Part shown: positions 1 to 9,127 of the stretch, piece after piece
Layout: the number at the start of each line of letters is the position of its first letter
How positions within the stretch are numbered: the first letter of the stretch is position 1
Source: Rhizobium sophoriradicis
GTDB lineage: Bacteria; Pseudomonadota; Alphaproteobacteria; Rhizobiales; Rhizobiaceae
Reading direction: 5' to 3'
Assembly: GCF_003939025.1 (NCBI RefSeq)
Contig: NZ_RQIH01000001.1
Coordinates: 62,001 to 126,000 of the forward strand
DNA: 64,000 nt
Notes under the pieces: generated by a model
What the model was told of the DNA's origin: nothing
Database searches by the model: none
The model's input: only the letters and a program-made list of their open reading frames with translations
Translations under genes and position numbers: made by a program

Positions 1-643
1 GCCAGGGGGCGTGCTGCAGGACGGAAAGCTCGTTCCAGGCATCGAGGGCGATGATGGCCTGCAGCACCGCCGGCAGGTCTTCGACCTTGCGCAGTACGCC
101 GCGCCATTCGTCGAGCCGGGCATCCTCGTCCCAGTCGAGGTCATAGACGAGAGGGTCTCGTTCGCGGTTATCGGCCGGAGCCCGGCCGGGCCGTGTCGCG
201 TCCTCGATTACAGCCTCCGAGCGGGCCAGCACCGCATCGATGGCGGCATAGTCGACGCCGGGCAAATTTTGCGCGTCCTCATCATCTCCCTCCCCTTCCC
301 GCTCGGCCATTTTTGCTGGCTCGACGCTGCTCTCGTCCGCGGTACCGGTAGGACCGTCTGATGGTCCAGGCCACGCCTGGGTCTGTCGCAGGGTTCGGAC
401 ACCCCCGGCAGACAGCGCCCAGTTGGGCGACTGTGCGGTAATGCGCCGGCGCGTTCGCAACACGTCGCGAGCGATAGTCAGCTCATGAGTGGGCGTGCGG
501 ATATCGTGGGTGGCGTCGTGGAGGACGAGGTCCTCGAGATGCACGAGTTCGCCGTCGATCCACAGCGAGGCGCAGGCGTCGGCATAATTTTGGCGCTCGA
601 TCCAGCCGGCGCCGACGGGTGAGCGGGCAACGCGCTCGTCAAG
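1..643 (-). pseudogene. DUF1612-type (RHE_PE00001 family) gene fragment, truncated at its 5' end
   Basis: The minus strand is open with no stop codon from about 643 down to the window edge, but there is no start codon. It reads [17 protein letters not shown], then [33 protein letters not shown] and, further on, [20 protein letters not shown]. This matches what I recall of a helix-turn-helix family of Rhizobiaceae plasmids (DUF1612). A second relic of the same family lies at 25256-26235 in the same orientation. The reading stops abruptly at about 643, where the hicA tail begins on the other strand, so this is a recombination junction rather than a natural start. The C-terminal end lies outside the window. 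The family is fairly sure; the cellular role is unknown. Confidence 0.7.
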
Positions 644-750
644 ACGGGATCATTGCGAGCTTCCATCGACCTCATCCGGACAAGGAAGCCAAGCGTTATC
701 TGGTCCGCGATGCTCGCGAGTTCCTGATGCAGATTGGAGTAACGCCATGA
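643..750 (+). pseudogene. hicA: hicA toxin, 3' fragment only
   Basis: This short open stretch encodes [20 protein letters not shown] followed by VRDAREFLMQIGVTP and a stop. That is the C-terminal end of HicA-type toxins, which are mRNA-cleaving double-stranded-RNA-binding-fold proteins. The N-terminal half with the catalytic histidine region is absent: the reading begins exactly where the DUF1612 fragment on the other strand ends. The stop overlaps the hicB start (ATGA), the normal arrangement for a hicAB pair. The toxin cannot be functional. Confidence 0.65.
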
Positions 751-1102
751 ACATCATGGCCTACAACGGATATCACGCTCGCATCGAATTCGATGCTGAG
801 GGCGATGTGTTTTTCAGCAGGATTGCAGGTATCTCCGATGTAATCGGCTTTCACGGTGACAGTGTCGCTGAACTCAAGAAAGCCTTCCATGAGGCAGTCA
901 ATGACTACCTGGAGACCTGCAGGAAAATCGGCAATGAGCTCAGCGACCCTATTCCGGGAAGATGATGTTTCGTGTCGCTCCCGAAGTCCATCGCCGAGCA
1001 GCTCTTGCTGCTGAGCTTTCGGGAAAGAGTCTGAACCAGTGGGCAGAAGAGGTGCTGGAAAAGGCCGCCGACCATTATGCCGAGGCGCGCTTGCCGGCGT
1101 AG
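747..1102 (+). pseudogene. hicB: hicB antitoxin with a one-base frameshift
   Basis: Residues 1-72 give a typical HicB beta fold (YHARIEFDAEGDVFFSRIAG, GFHGDSVAELKKAFHEAV). The frame then stops at 963-965. The missing C-terminal ribbon-helix-helix or HTH part continues in the next frame from 962: MMFRVAPEVHRRAALAAEL, then SLNQWAEEVLEKAADHYAEA, ending at 1102. Restoring one A in the run near 960 rejoins the two parts into one protein of ordinary length. The gene overlaps the hicA remnant. With its toxin gone, the antitoxin is under no obvious selection, which fits decay; a sequencing error is the alternative. Confidence 0.7.
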
Positions 1103-1411
1103 TTCCCTTCACCGTACCGCCCATCGGCGTGTCCGATGAATTGGTGTTCCCTTCGATCCATTATGCGATCTTTTTAGCCCAGAACGTGAACACCATGGCA
1201 ACAGCCAAGCAGCGGCATCAAAAAAACTCGCGGTGCCACAAAGGAATCCAAGTTGCAAATTCCTACTTCATTACGCTTTTGATTTCCGCCAACCGGCCGC
1301 CCAAGCTTCAAACTCCGAGCAGAACCACGGTTCTCCATACCGGGGACTGATCTTCGTTGTGCGTAATATCGCTGCCCCGGCACATGGAAAATTCGTTCGC
1401 CGGTTTCGATG

Positions 1412-1588
1412 CTAATATTGCCCTTGATCTTGCATCCCGGTGCCGCCAGAAGCGTTCCATGAAGCAAGCAAGTCGCTGACGGTCATGCCGCCGGCTGCAA
1501 CAAATGCGAGGGCGCCGATGAGCAACCCCGGCGCCCTGAACAGCACCGCGGACTGCCATAGCTCTGGCGCATGCTCCATCTCCCGCAT
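1412..1588 (-). CDS. Possible small membrane protein, 58 aa
   Basis: An ATG-started frame of 58 codons reads MREMEHAPELWQSAVLFRAP, followed by a hydrophobic stretch (GLLIGALAFVAAGG) that could be one membrane span. Codon use is GC-rich at third positions, unlike most of the surrounding stretch. I do not recognise a family and see no strong ribosome binding site. It may be a relic of a larger gene. Otherwise 1103-1801 holds nothing I can support. Confidence 0.25.
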   Translation of the reverse strand: MREMEHAPELWQSAVLFRAPGLLIGALAFVAAGGMTVSDLLASWNASGGTGMQDQGQY

Positions 1589-1801
1589 TTCGCCCGGAGA
1601 TTGTAACCCCCTTGAAGCACAGCAGTCACCTATCCAAAAGGCTTATCTCGACGGCTAAGATTACAGCTGCAACTCAGCTCGCAATAAAGCTTGACGCTTG
1701 GCCGCGCGAGTTCGAGGAACCGGCGTATCGCTGAACGTACCCGCGTCCGCTTGTAGCGATGCCATTGAGGAGTTTCGAGGGTCGCCTGCGGCTGTTTGCC
1801 G

Positions 1802-1937
1802 GTGAACCGAGAGCTTCGGCAGGCCAACGAGATACTGCGCAAGGCCTCGGCTTATTTCGCGATGGCGGAGCTCGACCCCCGTTGAGGTGATGATCTCGTT
1901 CATTGACGAACACCGTGGCGTGTTCGGGGTCGAGCAC
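1802..1937 (+). mobile_element. IS3-family transposase remnant (end of OrfA, start of OrfB)
   Basis: The stretch 1802-1885 reads VNRELRQANEILRKASAYFA then MAELDPR and stop. This is the leucine-zipper-like tail of IS3-family OrfA, usually followed by OrfB. OrfB does begin directly downstream (start at 1887 or 1890) with MISFIDEHRGVFGVE, the usual OrfB opening, but after about 1936 the reading no longer resembles a transposase. Only about 135 bases of the element remain, so it is an inactive scar. Confidence 0.65.
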
Positions 1938-2190
1938 GATCGGGGGGATCATCTGAGGCGCCAGCGCATCGGCAGACCCCATGTCCCGCGCGATCGTCTC
2001 CAGATGGGTCATGACCTCGGCGAACTTCAGATAGCCACTCCCCTTCTTCCACCCCTGGCGCAGTGTTGTGAACGACGAGGAGGATGCCGAAGCGATTATC
2101 CTTATCGCGCAGATAACGGCGCGCAGCTGCACGGTCAGCGCATCCTCGAGAGCACCGTTAACCTCGTTGCTCGGGGCCGGATTACGCCTA
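1938..2190 (-). pseudogene. Degenerate coding remnant read in two frames
   Basis: On the minus strand one frame reads YLRDKDNRFGILLVVHNTAP and the neighbouring frame continues RQGWKKGSGYLKFAEVMTH, then LETIARDMGSADALAPQMI. Both look like real protein and join sensibly through a frame change near 2065. The piece ends where the IS3 scar begins. I cannot name the family with confidence. It may be the tail of a large protein whose rest was lost when the IS3 element inserted or deleted DNA. Confidence 0.35.
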
Positions 2191-3708
2191 CTATGCGGAC
2201 TTAAGTGCCCTGAGCGCCTTAGAAATGTCGTCGTGTGCCCGTTGCCAGGACGCGACGATCTTGTTCTGCTTATCCAGATCCGGAATACCAAAAATAGGCT
2301 TGAAAGCAGTTGAAAGTTCGTCGACCTTTTGCCTGCGCGCTTCGGTTGCCTGATCTCGAGTCGTCCCTTCAAGCTTAAAATCGGAACAGCAACCGTAGGT
2401 TTTTGTAAATTGCCCGCAGTTGAACGGTTCAGCCAACCCTGGTGGAAACCTTCCCTCATCTTTAATCATCCAGTGCCAGTATGAGGTCCCGTCCGGCTGG
2501 CTCGAATACACAAACGTCGGCTCAGCGTAGACGTCGGATATTTTGGCCAGGCGCTCCGCCAAAGCATCATTCGCTGATTTAATCGCGGCGTTTGTAGTTT
2601 TTATTAGTTCATCGATCCGCGATTGCCCGCGGTCCAAAGCTGCTCGAAAAACTGCATTTTTGTCCCGGTCCCTAGATTCTCCGAAGCCGCTTACTGCCCC
2701 CGCACATAGAACCATTAGCTGAAGTGCGAGCACTTCGATGCTGGCGGCCGCAAGAAAGTTTGGAAGATGGCGAAGGCCCGTCTGTGCACCATCGCTGTCC
2801 GTGTCTCCAAGGTGCAATGCAAGTTTGACATTGGCCTTCGTGACCGTGGCTCCACCATCTCGATTGGGCACGAGAGCTCCCGTGAGCCAATTAACAAAGT
2901 CGTTATAGGAAGTCGGATCAGGTGCAGCGGAAGGGTCGTCCCAGCCTTCATCATAACCACGTCTGATGAAGTGCCAGAGCGCAGCTGATTCGTCCGCGAG
3001 CTCGACCACATATTGATCCTCTAGCGCCCCTTTAACAGCCGCCCGTATCTGCTGCACGGTGGGAATGGAAGGCGAAGTGTGCTGCGAGCGTCCAATCTGT
3101 TGGAAGACAAAAGACAAGATCTGTCCGCCGATCATCATTGGTATGCCGATGGCAGGATTGGACGAGATAACAACCATCCCTATGAGCGACCCGATTGAGC
3201 CTACTTCGGCACCGATGTCCCATCCGGTGACCGTTGCCACCATCGGCCTGACCTTCGCCCCCCCGAACCGCTCCACCGATTTTCCTGCCCACCCGGACAC
3301 TACGGTCGAAATCGTCTGACCATCAATTCTCAAACGCAAAAGCGGAAGCACAACGTGGATCTCGCCTTCTGACATCCGTCGACGGAAGGCGAATGCGTGT
3401 TGACCGAGATCGAGCCCGTCTTCTGCGAGGAACCCAACAGCCTCTTCTGTGATTGTGTCTGATGCGAGCGCAGCAATCTTAGAACGCCAGAAGGCCGTTG
3501 ATTGCTCATATTGAATTGCAACGCGCCGACGCGCGCTGTCAGAAAACTGGGATGGCAAATCATCGCGTCCGAGCAGTTTCGGCCCAATATCCGATATGTT
3601 TACTGCCGCGTCTGCGAGTACCGGAGAATTCTGTCGTACGCGATCCCAGTAGGTCAACGCCGCGCGCTCGTTTTTCCAACCAGACAAAATGCAGACAACC
3701 TCAGTCAT
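2191..3708 (-). CDS. Unrecognised 505-aa protein with a hydrophobic Gly-rich segment
   Basis: No family is recognised. Around residues 165-210 there is a long hydrophobic, glycine- and serine-rich stretch (GSIGSLIGMVVISSNPAIG, IPMMIGGQILSFVF) able to form one or two membrane helices. A second apolar stretch occurs near residue 330 (ASIEVLALQLMVLCAGAVSG). The remainder is soluble and charged, with a basic, Lys-rich C-terminus. No signal peptide is seen. The start (ATG at 3708) lies inside the end of the upstream gene with an 8-base overlap, so the two are co-transcribed and probably act together. A membrane-active effector is possible, but this is inference from hydrophobicity only. Confidence 0.65.
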   Translation of the reverse strand: MTEVVCILSGWKNERAALTYWDRVRQNSPVLADAAVNISDIGPKLLGRDDLPSQFSDSARRRVAIQYEQSTAFWRSKIAALASDTITEEAVGFLAEDGLDLGQHAFAFRRRMSEGEIHVVLPLLRLRIDGQTISTVVSGWAGKSVERFGGAKVRPMVATVTGWDIGAEVGSIGSLIGMVVISSNPAIGIPMMIGGQILSFVFQQIGRSQHTSPSIPTVQQIRAAVKGALEDQYVVELADESAALWHFIRRGYDEGWDDPSAAPDPTSYNDFVNWLTGALVPNRDGGATVTKANVKLALHLGDTDSDGAQTGLRHLPNFLAAASIEVLALQLMVLCAGAVSGFGESRDRDKNAVFRAALDRGQSRIDELIKTTNAAIKSANDALAERLAKISDVYAEPTFVYSSQPDGTSYWHWMIKDEGRFPPGLAEPFNCGQFTKTYGCCSDFKLEGTTRDQATEARRQKVDELSTAFKPIFGIPDLDKQNKIVASWQRAHDDISKALRALKSA

Positions 3709-4636
3709 GATGCTTACCCGCGGCCTTAATCACTGAGTAAATCCGCGCAATCGCGAGCTCCAGAACTATCACGGCTTGCGGTACTGTGAGAGGCACCTCG
3801 GTGGCGTCACTTTGCTGTAGCTTCCAACGCTTGATTGTATCGTAAATCGTCTTGAATCGCGGCCGCTCTTCGGTTTCGACGTAGGCGTTCTCTACGGCCA
3901 CCGCGATGCCTGGTGCTGTTTTCTGCGCAAAGGCGTCGAGTTCATCACGCTTCGCGGCATCAATAACTAGCAGTTTTAAGTCGCGAACCGCCACCAATTG
4001 CGCGAGCATCGACTGCGCATAAGCCAGAGCGAAGTCGCGCATTCTGTTACAAAGTTCCGCCAATGGAAGGTTTTTCCATTCCTCGGCGCGCTCCGTGAGG
4101 ATCTGCTTCAGCTCCTCCGGGATTTCATCCGTATCTGTGGAGTCGGACTCTGGGTTCTTGGACTGGTTTGAAATAGCAAGAGCGATAATCGCCGTTATTG
4201 AGGATGCCGCAACTAAAACACTGGGAATCACGAAAGCCCAAAATTTTTGCCGGGTGTAAAGAGGCCCTTTGCCAGGCGACTTCGCTATCGAATTCACCGC
4301 ATCCTGAAGGCTATCAAGGCCACTCCTCAGATCCTCAATCTGCTCCTTGGTCATCTGGCGGAACGTGGCATCGGGCACATCAGCCATACTCGGTACGCTT
4401 CGGCTCAGTGCGGCCACGGCCGTCCTGTTTGCGATCGCACTTGCTGCCTGTGTGATGGAGGGCGAAGCCGCCTCAGCCTGTTGCAGCTGCTGTTGCTGAC
4501 CAGCTGTCAGCTCTCCGATAATTTGGTCGAGAATCGCGTCGAGATCTTCTGCTGCCTGATCCGCCGACGATTCGTCATCCGAAAGCTCTGAATCATCCAG
4601 ATCCTTGAGTTCAATTGGTTCCACTGGATCAGGCAT
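3701..4636 (-). CDS. Unrecognised 311-aa protein with one transmembrane anchor
   Basis: The start at ATG 4636 is chosen because a GGGAGG ribosome site sits eight bases upstream; the GTG at 4645 would overlap that site. The N-terminus is very acidic (DDSELSDDESSADQAAEDLD), followed by a Gln-rich coiled-coil-like stretch. A single membrane segment lies around residues 130-160 (FWAFVIPSVLVAASSITAII). The C-terminal half is helical and soluble. It overlaps the 505-aa gene by 8 bases, so the two form a bicistron. No family is recognised. It could anchor or regulate its partner. Upstream 4637-4825 looks like an AT-rich promoter region. Confidence 0.65.
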   Translation of the reverse strand: MPDPVEPIELKDLDDSELSDDESSADQAAEDLDAILDQIIGELTAGQQQQLQQAEAASPSITQAASAIANRTAVAALSRSVPSMADVPDATFRQMTKEQIEDLRSGLDSLQDAVNSIAKSPGKGPLYTRQKFWAFVIPSVLVAASSITAIIALAISNQSKNPESDSTDTDEIPEELKQILTERAEEWKNLPLAELCNRMRDFALAYAQSMLAQLVAVRDLKLLVIDAAKRDELDAFAQKTAPGIAVAVENAYVETEERPRFKTIYDTIKRWKLQQSDATEVPLTVPQAVIVLELAIARIYSVIKAAGKHHD

Positions 4637-4829
4637 CCAAAACACCTCCCAAGAAGTTGCGCAGAAAAAAATCGCGCGGGCTCGAAAACCTCAGGCTGTC
4701 GAGCTTCTCTTAAACAAACACTGATTGAGATCTAAGGGGATATAGTCCAGCAAGCAATCAGCGATCGCATAACGAAATGTGGGGTAATTGAACAAGGGTA
4801 AAAAGAATTTTCGATCCGAACGCCGATGC

Positions 4830-5116
4830 ATAGATTTCGTACGCTTTCGGTACATCTAGCTGCGGCTCACCGGGGATTACCATTCCCGGCTTGCCATGGT
4901 GGGGAAGGGCCTGGTAGGCCTCGTGAATCAGGTTTACTCCCCGACCGGCCCAGGCGTCAGAATGACGCGATCAGTCTGAATGCTCTTGTGCTCGCCGCGC
5001 TGCAGGACCGCTTTGATAGCACCCTGTTCATCAATGAGGGTACGTCGCAGGCCGAAGCCGGCAGGCCCGCCTTGGCGAAAACTCCTTTCGATCAACCGGC
5101 CCTGTCCCGCGAACAA
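4830..5116 (-). pseudogene. Large serine recombinase (resolvase family) internal fragment
   Basis: The minus frame from 5116 reads RLIERSFRQGGPAGFGLRR, then GAIKAVLQRGEHKSIQTDR and VILTPGP. This resembles the central part of large serine recombinases, after the catalytic domain. The frame stops at 4934 but similar sequence continues in the next frame (EVNLIHEAYQAL). The catalytic N-terminal and zinc-ribbon parts are missing, so it is a dead relic. The rest of 4637-5373 shows no other gene. Confidence 0.5.
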
Positions 5117-5373
5117 CTTCGTCGATAGCTAGCGGGTGCATTCGCGACAAAAATGCGCGATGAACTCCCACCGGACCTCAAAGATCTGAAGACGATCATC
5201 GGCCTATGACCGCTCCCAGTCCGTTTGGGCTCTAACACGACAATCCAAACGCCTTGAAGGGAACCAGAAGCACTCCGAGGCCAGAAAGTGCTAATAAGCA
5301 AATTGCATCAAATCCGTAGCACAACGCGCCGCCAACGAAGCATTGATTTCATTCCATAAATCAGAGCTACTGA

Positions 5374-8004
5374 TCAGAGGCTCGGCTGCCACTCTGACAT
5401 GTGCAGTATGTTTCCCCCGAGCTTCTGAAAAGCCCGTTGGCGACAGGAAAAAACAATGATCTGCTGATCTCTCGACTGTCGATGGAGTGCGTCAAACATC
5501 TTTTCAATGCGATCGTCATCCGAATAGACAAGTGCGTCGTCAAGGATGACTGGGGCCGGTCGACCGTCGCGCGCAAGCAGCCTCGCAAAGGCAAGCCGCG
5601 TCAGTACAGAGAGCTGCTCTCGCATACCTCCGCTCAGGCGATCGACCTCCTCTTCCTGTCCATTGCGCAGGATAGTCTGAGGCAACAGCGTCTTTTCGTC
5701 GAAGGTAATCGAAACATCGTCGAAGAGCAGTCTGAGAAGAGGCCCCAGCTCTGCCATGACGGGCTTGAGGTAAAGTTCGCGGGCTTCGGACCGGGCAGTC
5801 TCCAATGCTGCAGTCAACCGCTGCAGGACAGCTACTTCCTTCTCGAACGCCTCGGCACGCGCCTTCGCGGCAGAGTAAGCCTCGGCGGCCTCACGCCACT
5901 TCTCTTCCACCGCCTCGTCTGACTGTGCACGGATCTCAGCGTTCAGGCCGGCCATGAGCTCGCGTAGCGCGTTGATCTCCCTATCGGTTGCCTGTTCGAT
6001 TGAAAGCGCGCGCTTCAGTGCAGCCTCGACCGATTCCAGATCGACCGCGGCAGAGCCGAGGTGCTCAATATGCGCTTCGGCCTTGGAGAGTGCCACGTCA
6101 AGGTCAGCCAATGTATTCGATAAGACCTGCGTGCGTTCAACCCGAGCTTCTTCTGGACCCAGGATCGCTTCGACCTGGGCTTGTTCGGCCATCAACTTGG
6201 CCAACGCCGTCTCCGCTGTGACGAAGGCTTCGTCGGCTCGTGCCTGGTGGGGCTCCACCTCCCGCAAGGCCTGTCGCGTCTTCTTCCGCCGCTCTTCTGC
6301 TTCGCGAAGAGCTGCCCGGACCAGCGTGGGATCCTCTTTCAATTCGACGGACTCGGCGCTAATCAACTCAGCCGAGGCAACATCCTCTCGAAGCTTCGAC
6401 AGTCCCTCCGGCGCGAGAAGCGACAGCCGAGCCCGCAGCTCACGCAGGTCAGCGTCAAAGTGCTGCGCGCTGACCTGGCGCGCCCGTGCCGTAGCCAGGC
6501 TGTCGACACCCATTGATGCAAGTAGCGTGCGCCGCTTCGATTCGGCCTGCTCGAGGCGGTCGTCGCTCCCAGTGTGATGGTTTGAGCGTGCCGTAATCGT
6601 GCCAAATCCTGGCACTTCAAGATGCGCTTGACCATCGTAAGTGCGCTCTTCCCCCTCCGTCAGCGGCGTGCCGTTCATGGTCACTAGGCCTGCCGCATCC
6701 TTACTGTAGTTAATCGCAAGTGAAGGACGAGCAGCCTCATTGACAGCGCGGAGCTTCGCAATTTCGACTTCCAGGGTTTGAAGCTCATCGATGGCATTCG
6801 GAGGTATCTTCAAAAGTGAGAGTTGCGCTTCACCCTCTTCGAAAGCCTGGCGGACCGCCTCCGACTGGGCCAGTTGTTCCTTTAATTGAGTTAAACGTTC
6901 CGCTGCCTCACGCGCCCTCAATGCCGCATCCAGGCGGGAAAGCCGATCTCGTGCCTCCTGCTCCTCCGCCTCCGCAGCCTCGACGTCCTCACGAGTCTTT
7001 TCGATCGCCTCTGCGGCCTCGCGGCGTTTGCTTACGGCCTCGGCACGGCGCCCTTGAGCGGCAACTAGCTTCTCCTGCAGTGCCTTTGCCTTTTCAAAGG
7101 CTGCTAAGAACGCTTCAAGCTCCCGCTCCGCACTGTTCCGTCGTTCTCGAACGAGTTTTAGTTCCGCTTCAGCCGTCTTCAACTTCTCGCTGTGCGCCTT
7201 TGCGGCGTCAAAACCAGCCTGCGCCTTCTCGATTGCCTTTCGCCGCTCTGCCCTGTCCTCGGCACTGTCGAGCTCGGCAAGCCGCTTTGCTGCGTTCGCC
7301 CGCTTGTTCAGAGCCTCTCGTAGAACAGTGACTTCGTTTAAAAGCCTCTGCTCGTCCGTAGCGAGTTTTTCGCGCTCCTCGATCGCAGCGGCGTAGCGTC
7401 CTCCACTCTTCGGCCTCCCGGTGGAGGTGACCATCTCCGAAACTGCGTCTCTCGCGGCGGCCATGATTTCAGCCATCCGGCGCCCACCAGTAACGGCCTC
7501 AACCTCTCCCTGCACGGATTCTAGCAAGCTCTGTCGCACCTGCTTTTCACCATCTTCCTCGGAGCGGGATCGCTTTTCGATCCCGGTAATTCCCTGGCGC
7601 ACCCAAAGGAGACCTGCTGGCCCTGCGGTACCCCCTCTGATCAAACCGGCAATGAAGTTTTCGGCCTCGTCTGCCTGGGCTAATAGCCGGCCGGTACCAA
7701 GATCGGAAACACGTGCCGATCGGCCGCCATAATATTGCTTGGTAATCCGAAAGCGGCCTTCGGCCGTAGAGATGTCGGCTTCGAGCAACGGATTGCCACC
7801 GCTGTAGGGCCGCAATCTTTGAACATCGGCTGGAGTACCAGAATGTGGTTGGAAAAAGAGTGCGTGCAGCGCTTCAAAGCTGGTCGACTTGCCAAACTCG
7901 TTGGCAGCGCAAAGGACGTTAACGCCATCGCCGATACCGTCAATGGCAACACCACGACCAGCGAACCGCTTCACGTTGAACAAGCGTAGTGCCGAGATTT
8001 TCAT
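5374..8004 (-). CDS. SbcC/Rad50/YhaN-like ATPase with a long coiled coil
   Basis: An 876-aa SMC-like ATPase. The N-terminal lobe (residues 1-130) has a Walker A variant AANEFGKST near residues 33-41. The middle (about 190-760) is dense Ala/Glu/Lys/Arg heptad-like coiled coil. The C-terminal lobe has the ABC signature LSGGMREQ, the Walker B PVILDDALVYSDDD and the H-loop region (QQIIVFSCRQ). No CxxC zinc hook is evident at the apex, which is closer to YhaN than to canonical SbcC. Such proteins gate the nuclease of their SbcD-like partner on DNA ends. Its ATG overlaps the partner's stop by four bases. It is the last gene of the helicase-nuclease-ATPase operon. Defence is the likely setting, DNA repair the alternative. 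Confidence 0.85.
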   Translation of the reverse strand: MKISALRLFNVKRFAGRGVAIDGIGDGVNVLCAANEFGKSTSFEALHALFFQPHSGTPADVQRLRPYSGGNPLLEADISTAEGRFRITKQYYGGRSARVSDLGTGRLLAQADEAENFIAGLIRGGTAGPAGLLWVRQGITGIEKRSRSEEDGEKQVRQSLLESVQGEVEAVTGGRRMAEIMAAARDAVSEMVTSTGRPKSGGRYAAAIEEREKLATDEQRLLNEVTVLREALNKRANAAKRLAELDSAEDRAERRKAIEKAQAGFDAAKAHSEKLKTAEAELKLVRERRNSAERELEAFLAAFEKAKALQEKLVAAQGRRAEAVSKRREAAEAIEKTREDVEAAEAEEQEARDRLSRLDAALRAREAAERLTQLKEQLAQSEAVRQAFEEGEAQLSLLKIPPNAIDELQTLEVEIAKLRAVNEAARPSLAINYSKDAAGLVTMNGTPLTEGEERTYDGQAHLEVPGFGTITARSNHHTGSDDRLEQAESKRRTLLASMGVDSLATARARQVSAQHFDADLRELRARLSLLAPEGLSKLREDVASAELISAESVELKEDPTLVRAALREAEERRKKTRQALREVEPHQARADEAFVTAETALAKLMAEQAQVEAILGPEEARVERTQVLSNTLADLDVALSKAEAHIEHLGSAAVDLESVEAALKRALSIEQATDREINALRELMAGLNAEIRAQSDEAVEEKWREAAEAYSAAKARAEAFEKEVAVLQRLTAALETARSEARELYLKPVMAELGPLLRLLFDDVSITFDEKTLLPQTILRNGQEEEVDRLSGGMREQLSVLTRLAFARLLARDGRPAPVILDDALVYSDDDRIEKMFDALHRQSRDQQIIVFSCRQRAFQKLGGNILHMSEWQPSL

Positions 8005-9125
8005 GGTGTGATCGCCTGTGCGTAAGAATAAAGGCGTACCAGCGCCGCCCGTGCGATATCACGTTCAGACGATGCCCGACCCTCGTCGTCGGCCTCGGCA
8101 CGTAACGCATTCGCGGCCTCGCGAAGCGCGCCTCCGCGATCTATCTGGTCAAGGTCTTCGACCTCGCACTCCGTTACAATGCCGATGTCATCCAACTCGA
8201 GGAATGCGAAATCCGGCAACAGTCTTTCGGCCGCACCCGCCAACGCCGCCCACGCCGCCACACGACTGCGGCCTGTCGCCACCACGCGGGCGAGTGTCAT
8301 CCTTCGATGCCTGGAATCCGGCAGGAGCGTTTCTAGGGCCAAGACGGGATCGTCGCCTTCGAGAAGGTGGAGATCCAGCCGGCGCCAGGCAAAGCTCTCC
8401 GTCGGCAACGGCATTACCTCGGGCTGGGCGGAGGGGCCGGCAATGCTAACAAGCAACGCGGTGCCTGGACGTTGGTGTTTGAAACGGTCGGGTTCAGGCG
8501 TACCACAGTAATGGGTTCGCTGATCGACCTCCACCGCGCCGTGCCAATCGCCAAGCGCCAGATAGTCAAGGCCGGCCCGCCGTGCCCGGTCCGCCGCAAT
8601 AACGTCCGAGGCGATTGCCTCCTCTGAGAAACTCTGAATTGCGCCATGGGCAAGCCCGATGCGGAGCGCCCCGTCTGGCGTTGCTTCGCCATCCATCCAT
8701 TCAGTCAAATCCCGGCCAGGGCGGCGTGTGGTGCAAGGCGCAGGCAATAGAATGACGTCCCTCGCCAACTCGAGCGGTCGGGACTCAACAGCGAGCACGA
8801 CATTTTCCGGCGCTTCTGCATTCAGCGTCGTCCAAAGCTGCGTTGACTGCAGCGAATCGTGGTTGCCGGGCAAAATTATCCATTGGATCGGGGCGTGGTT
8901 CTGCATCTCTGCGAGAGCCTGTCTTCGCACATCCGGCGCAGGCGTTTCGGTGTCGAATGTGTCGCCCGCGAGCAGAATAGTGGTGGCGCCTTGTTCACGG
9001 GCGTGCTGAGCGAGCCTTGCGATGACTGCGTGTCTTGCCTCGCGCAATCGACTGGGCAAGTCGCCCGAGAAATTGCCGAAGCGCTTGCCAAGATGGAGGT
9101 CGCTTGAATGAATAAATCGGAACAT
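8001..9125 (-). CDS. SbcD/Mre11/YhaO-like metallophosphoesterase (DNA nuclease)
   Basis: A 374-aa calcineurin-like nuclease. The metal-binding motifs are in order: SSDLHLGKRF (residues 7-16), LLAGDTFDTE, LPGNHDS, and later GLAHG and ALGDWHGAVEV. This is the Mre11-type set for two Mn ions. The C-terminal third is the capping and partner-binding region. It starts two bases after the helicase stop codon (TAG 9130-9128, ATG 9125) and overlaps the ATPase start, so the three genes must be translated from one message. With the ATPase it should cut or resect DNA ends in an ATP-gated way. Confidence 0.88.
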   Translation of the reverse strand: MFRFIHSSDLHLGKRFGNFSGDLPSRLREARHAVIARLAQHAREQGATTILLAGDTFDTETPAPDVRRQALAEMQNHAPIQWIILPGNHDSLQSTQLWTTLNAEAPENVVLAVESRPLELARDVILLPAPCTTRRPGRDLTEWMDGEATPDGALRIGLAHGAIQSFSEEAIASDVIAADRARRAGLDYLALGDWHGAVEVDQRTHYCGTPEPDRFKHQRPGTALLVSIAGPSAQPEVMPLPTESFAWRRLDLHLLEGDDPVLALETLLPDSRHRRMTLARVVATGRSRVAAWAALAGAAERLLPDFAFLELDDIGIVTECEVEDLDQIDRGGALREAANALRAEADDEGRASSERDIARAALVRLYSYAQAITP

Positions 9126-9127
9126 GG

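Noticed and set aside
1674..2459. Long minus-strand frame of 261 codons
   Set aside because: It crosses the IS3 scar and the end of the 505-aa gene in the wrong frame, with a Ser/Arg-rich shadow composition; only a part (about 1938-2190) looks like a real remnant.
4826..5128. Plus-strand frame of 100 codons
   Set aside because: It is antisense to the recombinase fragment, with no recognisable product or ribosome site; taken as a shadow.
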